The notes: generated by a model from the sequence alone, not told the origin. Shown: positions 35,406-43,522, counted from the stretch's first letter. The stretch is DNA of 57,468 bases from Alphaproteobacteria bacterium (GCA_030428565.1 JAUIDR010000019.1:1-57468), one strand, 5' to 3'. Made by a program: numbers and translations.

Positions 35406-36194
35406 ATGGCAAACGATAACTCACGCCCAATCATCAGTATGAATGGGATTTTGGCAGCGATTTTGCTGTTGGCGCTGCTTTTGTGGGGTTTTCGCATGAT
35501 TATCTTGCAAGACCTGGGCTTGGCTGGCCATGGCGCCCCTTCTGAGGAGCACGCCACCGCGGAGCCCGCAAGCATGGAAATGCCCGCTGAAGAGGCGGTC
35601 GCTATGACAGAAGAAAGCGCAGCTGAAGCACCCATGCAGGTCATGGAGGTTGCCGAGGCACGCGGCGATTTCCAACCCTCTGATTACCTTGTCTTCGATC
35701 AAGACGCTTATCAGCAGTTGGCTGCCGCTGGCGTGAACTGGCAGGCTGACTATCAAGCCCCAGATTTTGATGCCGCACGTTCGGTTCAACCCCTTGCTGC
35801 TACCGCCCCCGTTCAGGTCGCTGACAGCGGCGAAGGCGAAGACGGTTCCGATGGCGACGATGCAGGCGGGATCGTTGGCAATGCTGACGACGGCGAAAAG
35901 CTGGTGAAAAAGAAGTGCAAGTCTTGTCATACCTTCGACGAAGGCGGCAAGCATCGTACCGGTCCGAATCTTTGGGGCGTCGTTGGCCGCGTTTCGGGAA
36001 CTGCCGATGGTTACAAGAAGTACTCGAGCGACCTGAAGGATTGGGGCCAGGCCTGGGATGCAGAGAGCTTGGATACCTTCCTGACCAAGCCCAAGAAGAT
36101 GTTCAAGAAGACCCGCATGGCCTTCAGCGGCTTCAAGAAAGAGCAAGATCGCGCTGATGTCATCGCGTACTTGGAGAGCCTGAGCGCAGAATAA
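35406..36194 (+). CDS. Membrane-anchored cytochrome c
   Basis: 262 residues. An N-terminal membrane anchor (GILAAILLLALLLWGF, about 14-32) is followed by an acidic, Ala/Glu/Met-rich linker of about 130 residues containing EGEDGSDGDD. The C-terminal class I cytochrome c domain follows. The heme is bound by C171-K-S-C174-H175, with the axial Met probably in TRMAF near residue 238. TGGAGGAAGG precedes the ATG at 35406, so the upstream ATG at 35388 is excluded. It resembles CycM/c552-type electron carriers. In this locus it probably takes electrons from SoxAX and hands them to a terminal oxidase. The carrier role is inferred. Confidence 0.85.
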   Translation: MANDNSRPIISMNGILAAILLLALLLWGFRMIILQDLGLAGHGAPSEEHATAEPASMEMPAEEAVAMTEESAAEAPMQVMEVAEARGDFQPSDYLVFDQDAYQQLAAAGVNWQADYQAPDFDAARSVQPLAATAPVQVADSGEGEDGSDGDDAGGIVGNADDGEKLVKKKCKSCHTFDEGGKHRTGPNLWGVVGRVSGTADGYKKYSSDLKDWGQAWDAESLDTFLTKPKKMFKKTRMAFSGFKKEQDRADVIAYLESLSAE

Positions 36195-36212
36195 GCACAG
36201 CGTTCTGGATGC

Positions 36213-36249
36213 AAAAAACCCGAGAAGCAGCGCTCCTCGGGTTTTTTTT
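36213..36249. terminator. Bidirectional rho-independent terminator
   Basis: AAAAAACCCGAG (36213-36224) pairs with CTCGGGTTTTTT (36236-36247), 12 bp, and ends with eight Ts. Because the 5' arm starts with six As, it also gives a U-run on the minus strand. It would therefore terminate both the cytochrome gene and the convergent soxS. Confidence 0.9.
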
Positions 36250-36311
36250 GTTGCTGCCTGAACCCTCCAAGCGGTGGCGTTGCAGCGTCAGCTCAGCGGC
36301 AGGGGATGAGG

Positions 36312-36785
36312 TTAGTTTGCGTTGGCTTTGCCCAGATGTTTATCCAGCATGCTGTCCAGATAGCCCCAAAAGAAGCTTTCTGACAAATAGCCCTCGATGC
36401 GTGAGACCTCGACCCCATCGATGGCCAAAACAAAGCTGGGAGTAAAAGCCGTTCCTTTGACCTCAAGATCGTCAGGCAAAGGATCGTGGATGTTGACGTA
36501 ACGCAGCGCAGCGCGCTTTGCTTCTTCGGAGTTGTCGTAGGTCGAGCCAATGTCAGCCCGCCATTGTTCGCAGTATCCGCAACCGGTTTGCTCCATGACC
36601 AGCAGTTCCACACGCTTGGCCTGGGGCGAGTCAGCCAGAGCGTCACCGCCGGACAGGGGCGGCATGCTCAAAGCAGCCGCAAGCGCAAGACCTGCGAAAC
36701 CCAGCAGGCTGCGGCGCCCAAAGTTTGTTCGGGGCGCCGAGCGGAGATGCTTGGGCGTGGTGTGTTGGTCTGTGTGTCTGTTCAT
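36312..36785 (-). CDS. soxS: SoxS periplasmic thioredoxin-like protein
   Basis: 157 residues: a twin-arginine-type leader (GRRSLLGFAGLALAAALSM), then a small thioredoxin fold with C69-G-Y-C72 in MEQTGCGYCEQW and the cis-Pro-like TAFTPSFVLAI. SoxS proteins reactivate SoxY by reducing mixed disulfides. GAAGGA precedes the ATG. It is divergent from soxX, and the 350-bp gap holds two copies of the ATTC-N8-GAAT palindrome. Other DsbE/DsbC-like reductases share the fold, but the position beside soxXYZA and the short length favour SoxS. Confidence 0.85.
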   Translation of the reverse strand: MNRHTDQHTTPKHLRSAPRTNFGRRSLLGFAGLALAAALSMPPLSGGDALADSPQAKRVELLVMEQTGCGYCEQWRADIGSTYDNSEEAKRAALRYVNIHDPLPDDLEVKGTAFTPSFVLAIDGVEVSRIEGYLSESFFWGYLDSMLDKHLGKANAN

Positions 36786-36904
36786 TTACGAATCCTTCGA
36801 ACGGGGCATGGCGTTGGTTGCCGGATTGCTGCGGCCTATCTGGGCGCCTTGCAAGGGGTATTGCGACTTCTCAGGCTACATAGTGACTTTGTTGCCGGAC
36901 ATCT

Positions 36905-36920
36905 ATTCACATTGTGGAAT
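36905..36920. promoter_or_regulatory. Putative sox operator 2 (ATTC-N8-GAAT)
   Basis: TATTC-ACATTGTG-GAATA followed by TAA, matching operator 1 in both half-sites and the right-hand extension. It lies in the soxS-soxX divergent gap, 119 bp from the soxS start. Confidence 0.72.
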
Positions 36921-36951
36921 ATAAGCCCGATTTGGCAAGTTTTATCATTGT

Positions 36952-36967
36952 ATTCCTATAAACGAAT
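36952..36967. promoter_or_regulatory. Putative sox operator 3 (ATTC-N8-GAAT)
   Basis: TATTC-CTATAAAC-GAATG, 47 bp from operator 2 in the same divergent gap and 168 bp before soxX. Two sites in one gap could serve the two divergent promoters separately. Confidence 0.68.
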
Positions 36968-37135
36968 GTGCTAACTTACATGTGTTAATTGAAGCAACCC
37001 TATCACCTAAAAGTGAACTCATGCCCTTGGTGGGTGTGGCGAAGGATGGGCGGGCGCTTGTCTGGGGCTAAGGCGTAGGTGGGGCGCTTTCAAAGCAAAT
37101 AACGAACGTAACCAACGCATGCGGGAGGAGAACGC

Positions 37136-37588
37136 GTGAAAACTCTTATCACAGCGCTAGTAGTGGTGGCGTCTTTTACGGTTTCGGCGTGGGCACAAGA
37201 TATGGCCTATGTTGTCAACGAAGACGATTTTACCATTGAAGAATCGCTTACTGGTACTCCGGGCGACGCAGCGGCGGGCGAAAAATCATTCGTCGGGCGC
37301 AAAAAAGGCAACTGCTTGGCTTGCCACGCCGTCGACCAGCTCAAGAATAGCCAGCAGTTCCACGGTGAAGTGGGGCCGGATCTGAGTGATATCGGCAGCG
37401 TTTACAATGCAGCGGAGCTTCGTCTGCGCATTGTTAACTATAAGGTGTTGAACGAGGATGTGATTATGCCGGCTTTCTATAAGTCGACGGGTTTCTCACG
37501 CACCAAATCAGATTTCGAAGGTAAGTCTATTCTGTCGGCTCAAGAAGTCGAAGATGTCATTGCTTATCTTTTGACTCTGAAGTCGTAA
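37136..37588 (+). CDS. soxX: SoxX, monoheme cytochrome c subunit of SoxAX
   Basis: 150 residues with a Sec signal peptide (TLITALVVVASFTVSAWAQ). The heme motif is C60-L-A-C63-H64 and the likely axial Met is M111 in VIMPAFY. SoxX pairs with SoxA and accepts electrons when thiosulfate is joined to SoxY. The start is GTG, with GCGGGAGGAG ahead. It begins a tight run soxX-Y-Z-A with gaps of 33-69 bp. The length is normal for the smaller SoxX type. Confidence 0.92.
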   Translation: MKTLITALVVVASFTVSAWAQDMAYVVNEDDFTIEESLTGTPGDAAAGEKSFVGRKKGNCLACHAVDQLKNSQQFHGEVGPDLSDIGSVYNAAELRLRIVNYKVLNEDVIMPAFYKSTGFSRTKSDFEGKSILSAQEVEDVIAYLLTLKS

Positions 37589-37621
37589 CGTACGGAAAAC
37601 AAACGAAAAGGTCTTATTGAC

Positions 37622-38074
37622 ATGAACCAAGTTTCTATTGTCTCGCGCCGTACCTTCGTGCTCGGCACAGGTGGTCTGGCGGCTTTTTTGGCGCTGCCTC
37701 AAGTGGCTGCGGCGAACGAGTGGCAGGCAGCTATGATGGAATTGGTGGGCACGTCTGAGCCCGCTGAAGGAAAAATTGATCTGGCGATGCCGGAAATCGC
37801 TGAAAACGGCAACGTGGTGCCCTTCGACATCACGGTCGATAGCCCGATGACGGACGGTGATCACGTCAAGGCAGTGCATGTTTTGGCGACTGGTAACCCG
37901 ACCCCCGGCGTTGCATCTTACATGATGTCTCCGGCCATGGGTGAAGCCAGCGTTTCTTCGCGCATGCGTCTGGGCAAGACGCAGGACGTAATCGCTGTTG
38001 CTGAGATGAGCGACGGCAGCGTCTATGGCGTTACCACCACCGTTAAAGTGACCATCGGCGGCTGCGGCGGCTAA
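37622..38074 (+). CDS. soxY: SoxY, sulfur carrier subunit
   Basis: 150 residues. The twin-arginine leader is SRRTFVLGTGGLAAF. The mature protein is an immunoglobulin-like carrier ending in VKVTIGGCGG: the Cys on the flexible GGCGG tail carries the sulfur intermediates. It is exported folded, usually together with SoxZ. It lies 33 bp after soxX and 69 bp before soxZ. The frame is complete and of the normal length. Confidence 0.95.
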   Translation: MNQVSIVSRRTFVLGTGGLAAFLALPQVAAANEWQAAMMELVGTSEPAEGKIDLAMPEIAENGNVVPFDITVDSPMTDGDHVKAVHVLATGNPTPGVASYMMSPAMGEASVSSRMRLGKTQDVIAVAEMSDGSVYGVTTTVKVTIGGCGG

Positions 38075-38143
38075 GTCTCGCGCTCGAGTCGGGGTATCCC
38101 CCCGATACGATGCAGACACGATTACTGGTAAAGGATATCTATC

Positions 38144-38467
38144 ATGGCAGCTAAGCCACGCGTAAAAGCCCCCAAAAAAGCAGAGGCGGGCGAAATCGTT
38201 ACCATCAAGACCCTGGTTCGTCACCATATGGAGACCGGCCAGCGCAAGGACAAAGACGGTAACAAAATTCCTCGTGACATCATCCACACCTTCGTGTGCA
38301 CGGTGAACGGCAAAGAAGCGCTACGCTCTAAGTGGGAAGGCGCGGTCTCTGCGAACCCCTATTTGGCGTTTCCTTTGAAAATCATGGAAACATCTGAGGT
38401 CGTCTTTAGCTGGACCGATGATCAGGGTGAGACCGTGAGTACCACCAAAACCATTACTGTGGCCTAA
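38144..38467 (+). CDS. soxZ: SoxZ, partner of SoxY
   Basis: 107 residues with the SoxZ core IVTIKTLVRHHMETGQRKD, then PRDIIHTFVCTVNG and SANPYLAFPLKI. It has no signal peptide, as expected, because it is exported bound to Tat-translocated SoxY. The 60-bp gap to soxA holds a GC-rich hairpin. Length and motifs match the family well. Confidence 0.95.
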   Translation: MAAKPRVKAPKKAEAGEIVTIKTLVRHHMETGQRKDKDGNKIPRDIIHTFVCTVNGKEALRSKWEGAVSANPYLAFPLKIMETSEVVFSWTDDQGETVSTTKTITVA

Positions 38468-38474
38468 GCCCAGG

Positions 38475-38498
38475 GGAGGGGGAGATCGTTTCCCCTCC
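38475..38498 (+). other. GC-rich hairpin between soxZ and soxA
   Basis: GGAGGGG (38475-38481) pairs with CCCCTCC (38492-38498) around a 10-nt loop. No U-run follows, so it is more likely an mRNA stability or processing element within the operon than a terminator. Confidence 0.55.
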
Positions 38499-38526
38499 AA
38501 AACAAACCAAAAGGGAGGAATGGGAG

Positions 38527-39357
38527 ATGAAACTCTTTCTAATTGGGTTGGCGACTATGGCTGTTACGGCCACTGCGGCACAGGCCCAAGACATCGACTG
38601 GACACAAGTGACGCTCGACGGCTACGAAGTGCCCCTGGCCTATGAGAACGACGAGGGCGAAGTCATTCGTTCGGGTTACACGTTCCGCACCAAAGGCACT
38701 CAGGCTATGCAGGCTGACGACTTTGAGAACCCCGCGATGTGGCGCGTTGACGAAGGCGAAGTCGCCTGGGCGACGCCAGCAGGTAGCGAAGGCAAATCCT
38801 GCGCCGACTGTCACGGTGATGCCGCTGAGTCAATGGCGACCACCGGTACTGAGTTCCCAAAGGTTAACGCCGACGGTGAGCTGCTGGGCCTTGAGCATCA
38901 GATCAACAAATGCCGCACCGAACAAATGGGCGCTGAAGCATTTAAATGGGAATCGCAGGATATGTTGACCATGACGGTCTACGTGCGTCACCAATCGCGC
39001 GGTAAGCCGGTCAATGTTCAGATTGATGGACCCGCTGCAGAGCACTACGCCAAGGGCGAAGAGCTTTACAACAAGCGTATCGGTCAATTGGATATGGCGT
39101 GTAAGCACTGCCACCAGGATTACTATGGCAATTACATCCGCGCCGATTTCCTGAGCCAAGGCCAGTCCAATGGCTTCCCGACCTATCGCCAAAAGTGGGG
39201 TAAGGTCGGCTCGATCCACCGCCGGATTCGGGGCTGTATGGATAACATTCGCGCCAAGAAATATCCCTACGGTTCGTACGAAAATACCGTTCTTGAGTTG
39301 TATCTTGCGAACCGAGGCAAAGGGCTGCCGGTAGAGACGCCGGCTGTGCGAAACTAG
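38527..39357 (+). CDS. soxA: SoxA, diheme cytochrome c
   Basis: 276 residues with a Sec signal peptide (LFLIGLATMAVTATAAQA). Two heme motifs are present, C92-A-D-C-H96 and C192-K-H-C-H196, so this is the diheme type. C237 in RRIRGCMDN is the family's active-site heme ligand (cysteine persulfide). C129 in INKCR matches the usual ligand to the first heme. SoxAX joins thiosulfate to SoxY. AAGGGAGGAATGGGAG precedes the ATG. A strong terminator follows it, separating soxA from soxB. Confidence 0.95.
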   Translation: MKLFLIGLATMAVTATAAQAQDIDWTQVTLDGYEVPLAYENDEGEVIRSGYTFRTKGTQAMQADDFENPAMWRVDEGEVAWATPAGSEGKSCADCHGDAAESMATTGTEFPKVNADGELLGLEHQINKCRTEQMGAEAFKWESQDMLTMTVYVRHQSRGKPVNVQIDGPAAEHYAKGEELYNKRIGQLDMACKHCHQDYYGNYIRADFLSQGQSNGFPTYRQKWGKVGSIHRRIRGCMDNIRAKKYPYGSYENTVLELYLANRGKGLPVETPAVRN

Positions 39358-39382
39358 AGCTGCGGCTCGATCAAAAAAGAAG

Positions 39383-39411
39383 GCGGGGCGTGCGATGCCC
39401 CGCTTTTTTTC
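39383..39411 (+). terminator. Rho-independent terminator after soxA
   Basis: GCGGGGC (39383-39389) and GCCCCGC (39397-39403) form a perfect 7-bp stem with a 7-nt loop, followed by seven Ts. It would end the soxXYZA transcript, so soxB needs its own promoter. Confidence 0.92.
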
Positions 39412-39426
39412 TCCCAATTTTTGAAC

Positions 39427-39442
39427 ATTCGAAGTACGGAAT
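39427..39442. promoter_or_regulatory. Putative sox operator 4 (ATTC-N8-GAAT)
   Basis: CATTC-GAAGTACG-GAATA, in the 40 bp between the soxA terminator and the soxB ATG (39451). Its closeness to the start codon would let a bound repressor block the promoter or the initiation region. Confidence 0.65.
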
Positions 39443-39450
39443 ATTGAGCG

Positions 39451-41133
39451 ATGTTTGAACGCCGAGAGTTTATGCAATTGGCCCTGGCGACCGCCGCCAT
39501 GACCGGTTTGCCCAACCTCACACGCGCCGCTGCGCACCAGTCAATTACCCAGGACGATATCCTGTCGTTTGAGGCCAAAGGTCAGGTCACATTGATGAAC
39601 CTGACGGACATCCATGCGCAAATCGTTCCGGTTTATTTCCGCGAGCCCTCGATCAATCTTGGTGTTGGTGAGGTGCTTGGGCTGCCGCCACACCTGACCG
39701 GCAAGGACTTTTTGGCTCACTACGGGATCAAGGCACAATCGCCGGAATCCTACATGTTGACCAGCGCTGACTTCGAAGCCATGGCGCGCAGCTATGGCCG
39801 GGCGGGCGGCCTGGATCGCATCGCGACCTTAGTGCGTGCTATTCGCGCTGAACGCGGCGATGATCGCTGTCTGCTGTTGGATGGCGGTGATACCTGGCAC
39901 GGCTCCTATACTGCGCTGAAGACGCGCGGTCAGGACATGGTGGACCTGATGAACCTGATGAAGGTCGATGCTATGACGGGGCACTGGGAATTCACGCTTG
40001 GTGATGAACGTGTGTTGGAGCTGGTCGACGCCTTTGATGGGGACTTCCTGGCGCAAAATGTGCGCGATAACGAGTGGGACGAAGAAGTCTTCGAACACAC
40101 TTCGTTCTATGAGAAGGGTGGTGTCAAAATCGCGGTCGTGGGGCAAGCTTTCCCTTACACGCCGGTGGCCAATCCCCGCTATATGATTCCGTCTTGGTCG
40201 TTCGGCATCCGCGAATCCTTGGTGCAAGAGCGCATTGATGCCGCCCGCGACGCCGGCGCCGAGTTGGTGGTGCTGCTGTCACACAACGGCTTTGACGTGG
40301 ATCGCAAGCTCGCCAGCCGCCTGACAGGCTTGGACATTTTGATGACGGGCCACACCCATGACGCCATTCCTCAGCCCGAAATTATCGGCAATACGCTGAT
40401 GATCGCGTCGGGCTCGAGCGGTAAGTTTCTGTCGCGCTTAGACGTAAAGGTCGAGGGTGGACGGATGGTCGATTATTCCTACAAGCTCATGCCGATCTTG
40501 AGCGATGTGATCGCCCCCGACCCAGAAATGGCGGCCGCCGTGCAAGAGGTGCGCGCGCCGTACGAGAGTATGTTGAACACCTCGTTGGCGACGACTCAGT
40601 CGCTCTTGTATCGTCGCGGTAACTTCAACGGTACGTTCGACGATCTGCTCTGCCAGGGTATGCTGGAACAGCGCGACGCTGAAATCGCCCTGTCTCCTGG
40701 CTTCCGTTGGGGCTCCAGCCTGCTGCCGGGCATGGAAATCACCAACGACGACCTGTTCAACCAGACCTCTATGACCTATCCTGAGGTCTATCGTCTGGAG
40801 TTTACCGGTCAGCAACTCAAAGACATCCTGGAAGATGTGGCCGACAACCTGTTCAATCCCGATCCTTACTTCCAGCAGGGCGGCGATATGGTGCGCGTTG
40901 GCGGTATGGGCTATACGATTGACGTCAACAAGACGATCGGCAACCGCATTACCGACATGACCTTGAGCGATGGTTCGCCGCTGGACCCCGCGCGCTCCTA
41001 TGTGGTGTCGGGTTGGGCATCGGTCAACGAAGGCACCGAGGGCCCCGCGATCTGGGATCTGATGCGTGATTACTTCGCCGATCACCCACAGGTCGACATT
41101 CCGGTCAACGATTCGGTGAAAGTTATTTCATAG
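39451..41133 (+). CDS. soxB: SoxB, thiosulfohydrolase
   Basis: 560 residues, typical of SoxB. A twin-arginine-like leader (RREFMQLALATAAMTGLP) is followed by the calcineurin-like metallophosphoesterase domain: LTDIHAQI, DGGDTWHGS, TGHWEFTLG, LLSHNGFDVDRK and TGHTHDAIPQP supply the dimanganese ligands. The C-terminal 5'-nucleotidase domain includes PGFRWGSSLLPG and EVYRLEFTGQQLKDILED. It hydrolyses the terminal sulfonate of SoxY-bound thiosulfate. The gene follows its own operator and terminator arrangement, so it is likely transcribed separately from soxXYZA. Confidence 0.96.
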   Translation: MFERREFMQLALATAAMTGLPNLTRAAAHQSITQDDILSFEAKGQVTLMNLTDIHAQIVPVYFREPSINLGVGEVLGLPPHLTGKDFLAHYGIKAQSPESYMLTSADFEAMARSYGRAGGLDRIATLVRAIRAERGDDRCLLLDGGDTWHGSYTALKTRGQDMVDLMNLMKVDAMTGHWEFTLGDERVLELVDAFDGDFLAQNVRDNEWDEEVFEHTSFYEKGGVKIAVVGQAFPYTPVANPRYMIPSWSFGIRESLVQERIDAARDAGAELVVLLSHNGFDVDRKLASRLTGLDILMTGHTHDAIPQPEIIGNTLMIASGSSGKFLSRLDVKVEGGRMVDYSYKLMPILSDVIAPDPEMAAAVQEVRAPYESMLNTSLATTQSLLYRRGNFNGTFDDLLCQGMLEQRDAEIALSPGFRWGSSLLPGMEITNDDLFNQTSMTYPEVYRLEFTGQQLKDILEDVADNLFNPDPYFQQGGDMVRVGGMGYTIDVNKTIGNRITDMTLSDGSPLDPARSYVVSGWASVNEGTEGPAIWDLMRDYFADHPQVDIPVNDSVKVIS

Positions 41134-41300
41134 CGTCAGGCAAATAGGGGGGCGTGCGAGCGCTCCTCTTCTTGCGATTGTGTCATGCCAATAGCGGCCC
41201 AAGTAGTGCGGCTTTTTTAAAACATGGCACGCTTTCTTTGATGTCCATCCAGCGCGCGCTCAACCTAGATGAGGCGACGCCGGTGTAGGGAGTGCAAAGC

Positions 41301-42203
41301 ATGTTCGACATGGAAATGCTGGCGATCAACATCATGTCTGGTGGCTACATGGCCATCATTATCGCTTTCTTCGGCGGTATTTTGACTTTCTTTACCCCCT
41401 GCGTGCTGCCGATCGTGCCGCCGTACCTAGCATTCATGACCGGCTACTCGGTTGGCGATCTGCAAAAGGAAGGGGCTGAGGCCAGACGGGGGCGCGTCCT
41501 TAGCGCTGCATTGTTGTTTGTGCTGGGCTTTTCCATCGTCTTCATGGCGCTGGGGCTTGCTTTTACATCCGTCAGCCAAATTTTGCGCGGTTACTTGGGC
41601 TCGCTGCAGGCGTTTGCGGGCATGCTAATTTTTGTCATGGGCCTCATCATCGCAAAACCACCCTTGCTCGACGGCGCGCGTCGACGAGTCTTGCAATGGA
41701 GTGGCGCTATCATCCTTGTGTTGGCTGCCTTTGGTCTCGCCCAGGCTCAAGCGGTGGCACCGCCGTTGATGTTGGCCATGGCGCTGATGCTGGTCGGCTT
41801 CTTCAACTGGCCCGCGCTTTACTCTGACATGCGTTTTGATGCGGGCCGACAAGATGCGGGCATGGTAAAAGCCTTTTTGATGGGGCTGGCGTTTGCTTTT
41901 GGCTGGACCGCCTGTACAGGGCCTTTGTTGGCAGCAGTTCTGCTCGTCACTTCAGAGGCTGCCCAAGACAAGTGGCAAGGCGCTTTTACCATGTTGGGAT
42001 TCGCTGCTGGATTGGCCGTCCCATTCGTGTTGACCGCGGTCGCCGTTGGTCGTGCTATGAAAGTCTTCTCTACCCTGCGCAAATATCTTTCAGCGATTGA
42101 ATTCGGCGCTGCGCTGTTGTTGATGTTGACTGGCCTGGCGCTGTATGCGGGTTGGGTCAATGTACTGGCGCTTTGGATGGAGCGCTTTATTCCTGCGATC
42201 TAA
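41301..42203 (+). CDS. soxV: SoxV, CcdA/DsbD-like thiol transporter
   Basis: About 300 residues with at least six hydrophobic segments. The transporter cysteines are in LTFFTPCVLPIVPPYLAFM (first) and FGWTACTGPLLAAV (second), the CcdA pattern. SoxV moves reducing power across the membrane to SoxW and thence to Sox proteins. I chose the ATG at 41301, with AGGGAG ahead; the GTG at 41292 overlaps that site. In other bacteria soxV often lies upstream of soxW-soxX. Here it sits after soxB and just before soxW. Confidence 0.88.
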   Translation: MFDMEMLAINIMSGGYMAIIIAFFGGILTFFTPCVLPIVPPYLAFMTGYSVGDLQKEGAEARRGRVLSAALLFVLGFSIVFMALGLAFTSVSQILRGYLGSLQAFAGMLIFVMGLIIAKPPLLDGARRRVLQWSGAIILVLAAFGLAQAQAVAPPLMLAMALMLVGFFNWPALYSDMRFDAGRQDAGMVKAFLMGLAFAFGWTACTGPLLAAVLLVTSEAAQDKWQGAFTMLGFAAGLAVPFVLTAVAVGRAMKVFSTLRKYLSAIEFGAALLLMLTGLALYAGWVNVLALWMERFIPAI

Positions 42204-42268
42204 TCTGGCTATCTTTTCTGGCTAACTTTTCTGGCTAACTTTGTCTTATTTTTTTGGAGGCATATCCT

Positions 42269-42874
42269 ATGTTTAGACGTTTTATTTTGGCCATGGCCGC
42301 TGCGCTGACCTTTGCAGCTTGGGGCGCGCAGGCCGAACAAGCTTTTACCGAAAACGGGATGCATACCGAGCCTTGGTTTGCGCATGACTCGTTCTTAGAG
42401 TTGGCCGACGACTTGGAAGTAGCCAACTCAGAAGGCAAGCGCCTGATCGTGGTGTTTGAGCAAAAGGGCTGCATTTACTGCCAGCGCATGCACGAAGAAG
42501 TGCTGTCCCACCCCTATATCCGCGACTATGTGAAAGACAATTTCCGCGTCGTGCAATTGGATCTGTGGGGACCGCGCACGGTCGTTGATTTTGACGGCGA
42601 AGAGATGGCCGAGACCGACCTGGCGCGCAAATGGCGGGCAAACTATACGCCGGGCATCTTCTTTTTCCCGACCGATATTCCCGCCGACACCGACAAATCA
42701 GGCGGCGAACTTTACGTTCACCGCATGGATGGTGGCTTTGGGCGCATGACCTTCACCGCTACCTTTGAATGGGTTTTGAACAATAAGGTCGATGAGATCA
42801 ATCTGCAGCGCTACTTGACTGAGCGCATCCCTGCTATCCGCGACTTGCTGAAGAAGGCCGAAGCAAACAGCTAA
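42269..42874 (+). CDS. soxW: SoxW periplasmic thioredoxin
   Basis: 201 residues with a Sec signal (FILAMAAALTFAAWGAQA) and a thioredoxin-like fold. The active site is C68-I-Y-C71 in VFEQKGCIYCQRM, and the cis-Pro region is ANYTPGIFFFP. It is reduced by SoxV and in turn keeps Sox cysteines reduced. GGAGG precedes the ATG at 42269; the TTG at 42254 overlaps it. The gap to soxV has short TTTTCTGGCTAAC repeats. A terminator follows 80 bp downstream. Confidence 0.88.
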   Translation: MFRRFILAMAAALTFAAWGAQAEQAFTENGMHTEPWFAHDSFLELADDLEVANSEGKRLIVVFEQKGCIYCQRMHEEVLSHPYIRDYVKDNFRVVQLDLWGPRTVVDFDGEEMAETDLARKWRANYTPGIFFFPTDIPADTDKSGGELYVHRMDGGFGRMTFTATFEWVLNNKVDEINLQRYLTERIPAIRDLLKKAEANS

Positions 42875-42956
42875 GCCCCTCGTCCTATTGGCAAGACGGT
42901 GCCTTGACCGGTGCCAGGACCGGCAGCGCAGATCTGCGGTCAAGGCAAGAGTTCTG

Positions 42957-42984
42957 AGCGGGGCGTGTGAGCGTCCCGCTTTTC
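42957..42984 (+). terminator. Rho-independent terminator after soxW
   Basis: AGCGGG (42957-42962) and CCCGCT (42975-42980), with further CG/CG pairing inside, are followed by TTTCTT. Just upstream, GCCTTGACCG (42901-42910) and CGGTCAAGGC (42937-42946) form a second perfect 10-bp inverted repeat. Confidence 0.8.
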
Positions 42985-43003
42985 TTACGTTGGAAGGAAG
43001 ACT

Positions 43004-43522
43004 ATGCTGAAATCAATGATGTTTGGCGGGGCTTTGGCCCTGGCAAGCTTAGCAGCCAGTGTTGGTGTCGCCACCGCGCAAGACGAAGATCTGACGGTCG
43101 GCTATGAATCCTTGACGACAGAAGCGGCGCTGGACCTGGCGCAGGCGACAATGACGGCTTGTCGGGAACGCGGCTTTCAAATTGCGGTCGCTGTTGTGGA
43201 TCGTGCGGGGCTGGTGCAGGTGGTCCTGAAGGACCGCTATGCGGGCATCCACACGGTTGATACCGCCACCCGCAAGGCTTGGACCGCTGCTAGCTTCAAG
43301 ACCAACACCCTGGACCTGAGCGCGGTGGCCGCTGACGATGGTGAGATGTGGGCGCTGCGCCTCGTGACCAATGCCTTACCTTTGGGCGGCGGCATCTTCA
43401 TCGAAAACGGCGAGGGTGCTTTATTGGGCGCTGTGGGCGTGTCGGGCGCTCCGGGCGGTGAGATCGACCACGAATGCGCCGCCGCGGGCTTGGAGACCAT
43501 CGAAGACAGCCTGTTGTTCTAG
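43004..43522 (+). CDS. GlcG/HbpS-family protein, secreted
   Basis: 172 residues with a signal peptide (GALALASLAASVGVATAQ) and a complete GlcG/HbpS fold. Diagnostic segments are ALDLAQATMTACRERGFQIAVAVVDRAGLV, GIHTVDTATRKAWTAASF and GGGIFIENGEGALLGAVGVSGAPGGEID. In Streptomyces HbpS binds heme and sits outside the membrane; GlcG members elsewhere are poorly known. It is separated from soxW by a terminator, so it may have its own promoter. Family members are sometimes found near sox genes, but a role here is inference. Confidence 0.82.
   Translation: MLKSMMFGGALALASLAASVGVATAQDEDLTVGYESLTTEAALDLAQATMTACRERGFQIAVAVVDRAGLVQVVLKDRYAGIHTVDTATRKAWTAASFKTNTLDLSAVAADDGEMWALRLVTNALPLGGGIFIENGEGALLGAVGVSGAPGGEIDHECAAAGLETIEDSLLF

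Noticed and set aside
34165-43522. soxCD hidden in the window
   Set aside because: No molybdopterin-dehydrogenase or SoxD cytochrome motifs were seen on either strand between 33 and 46 kb.
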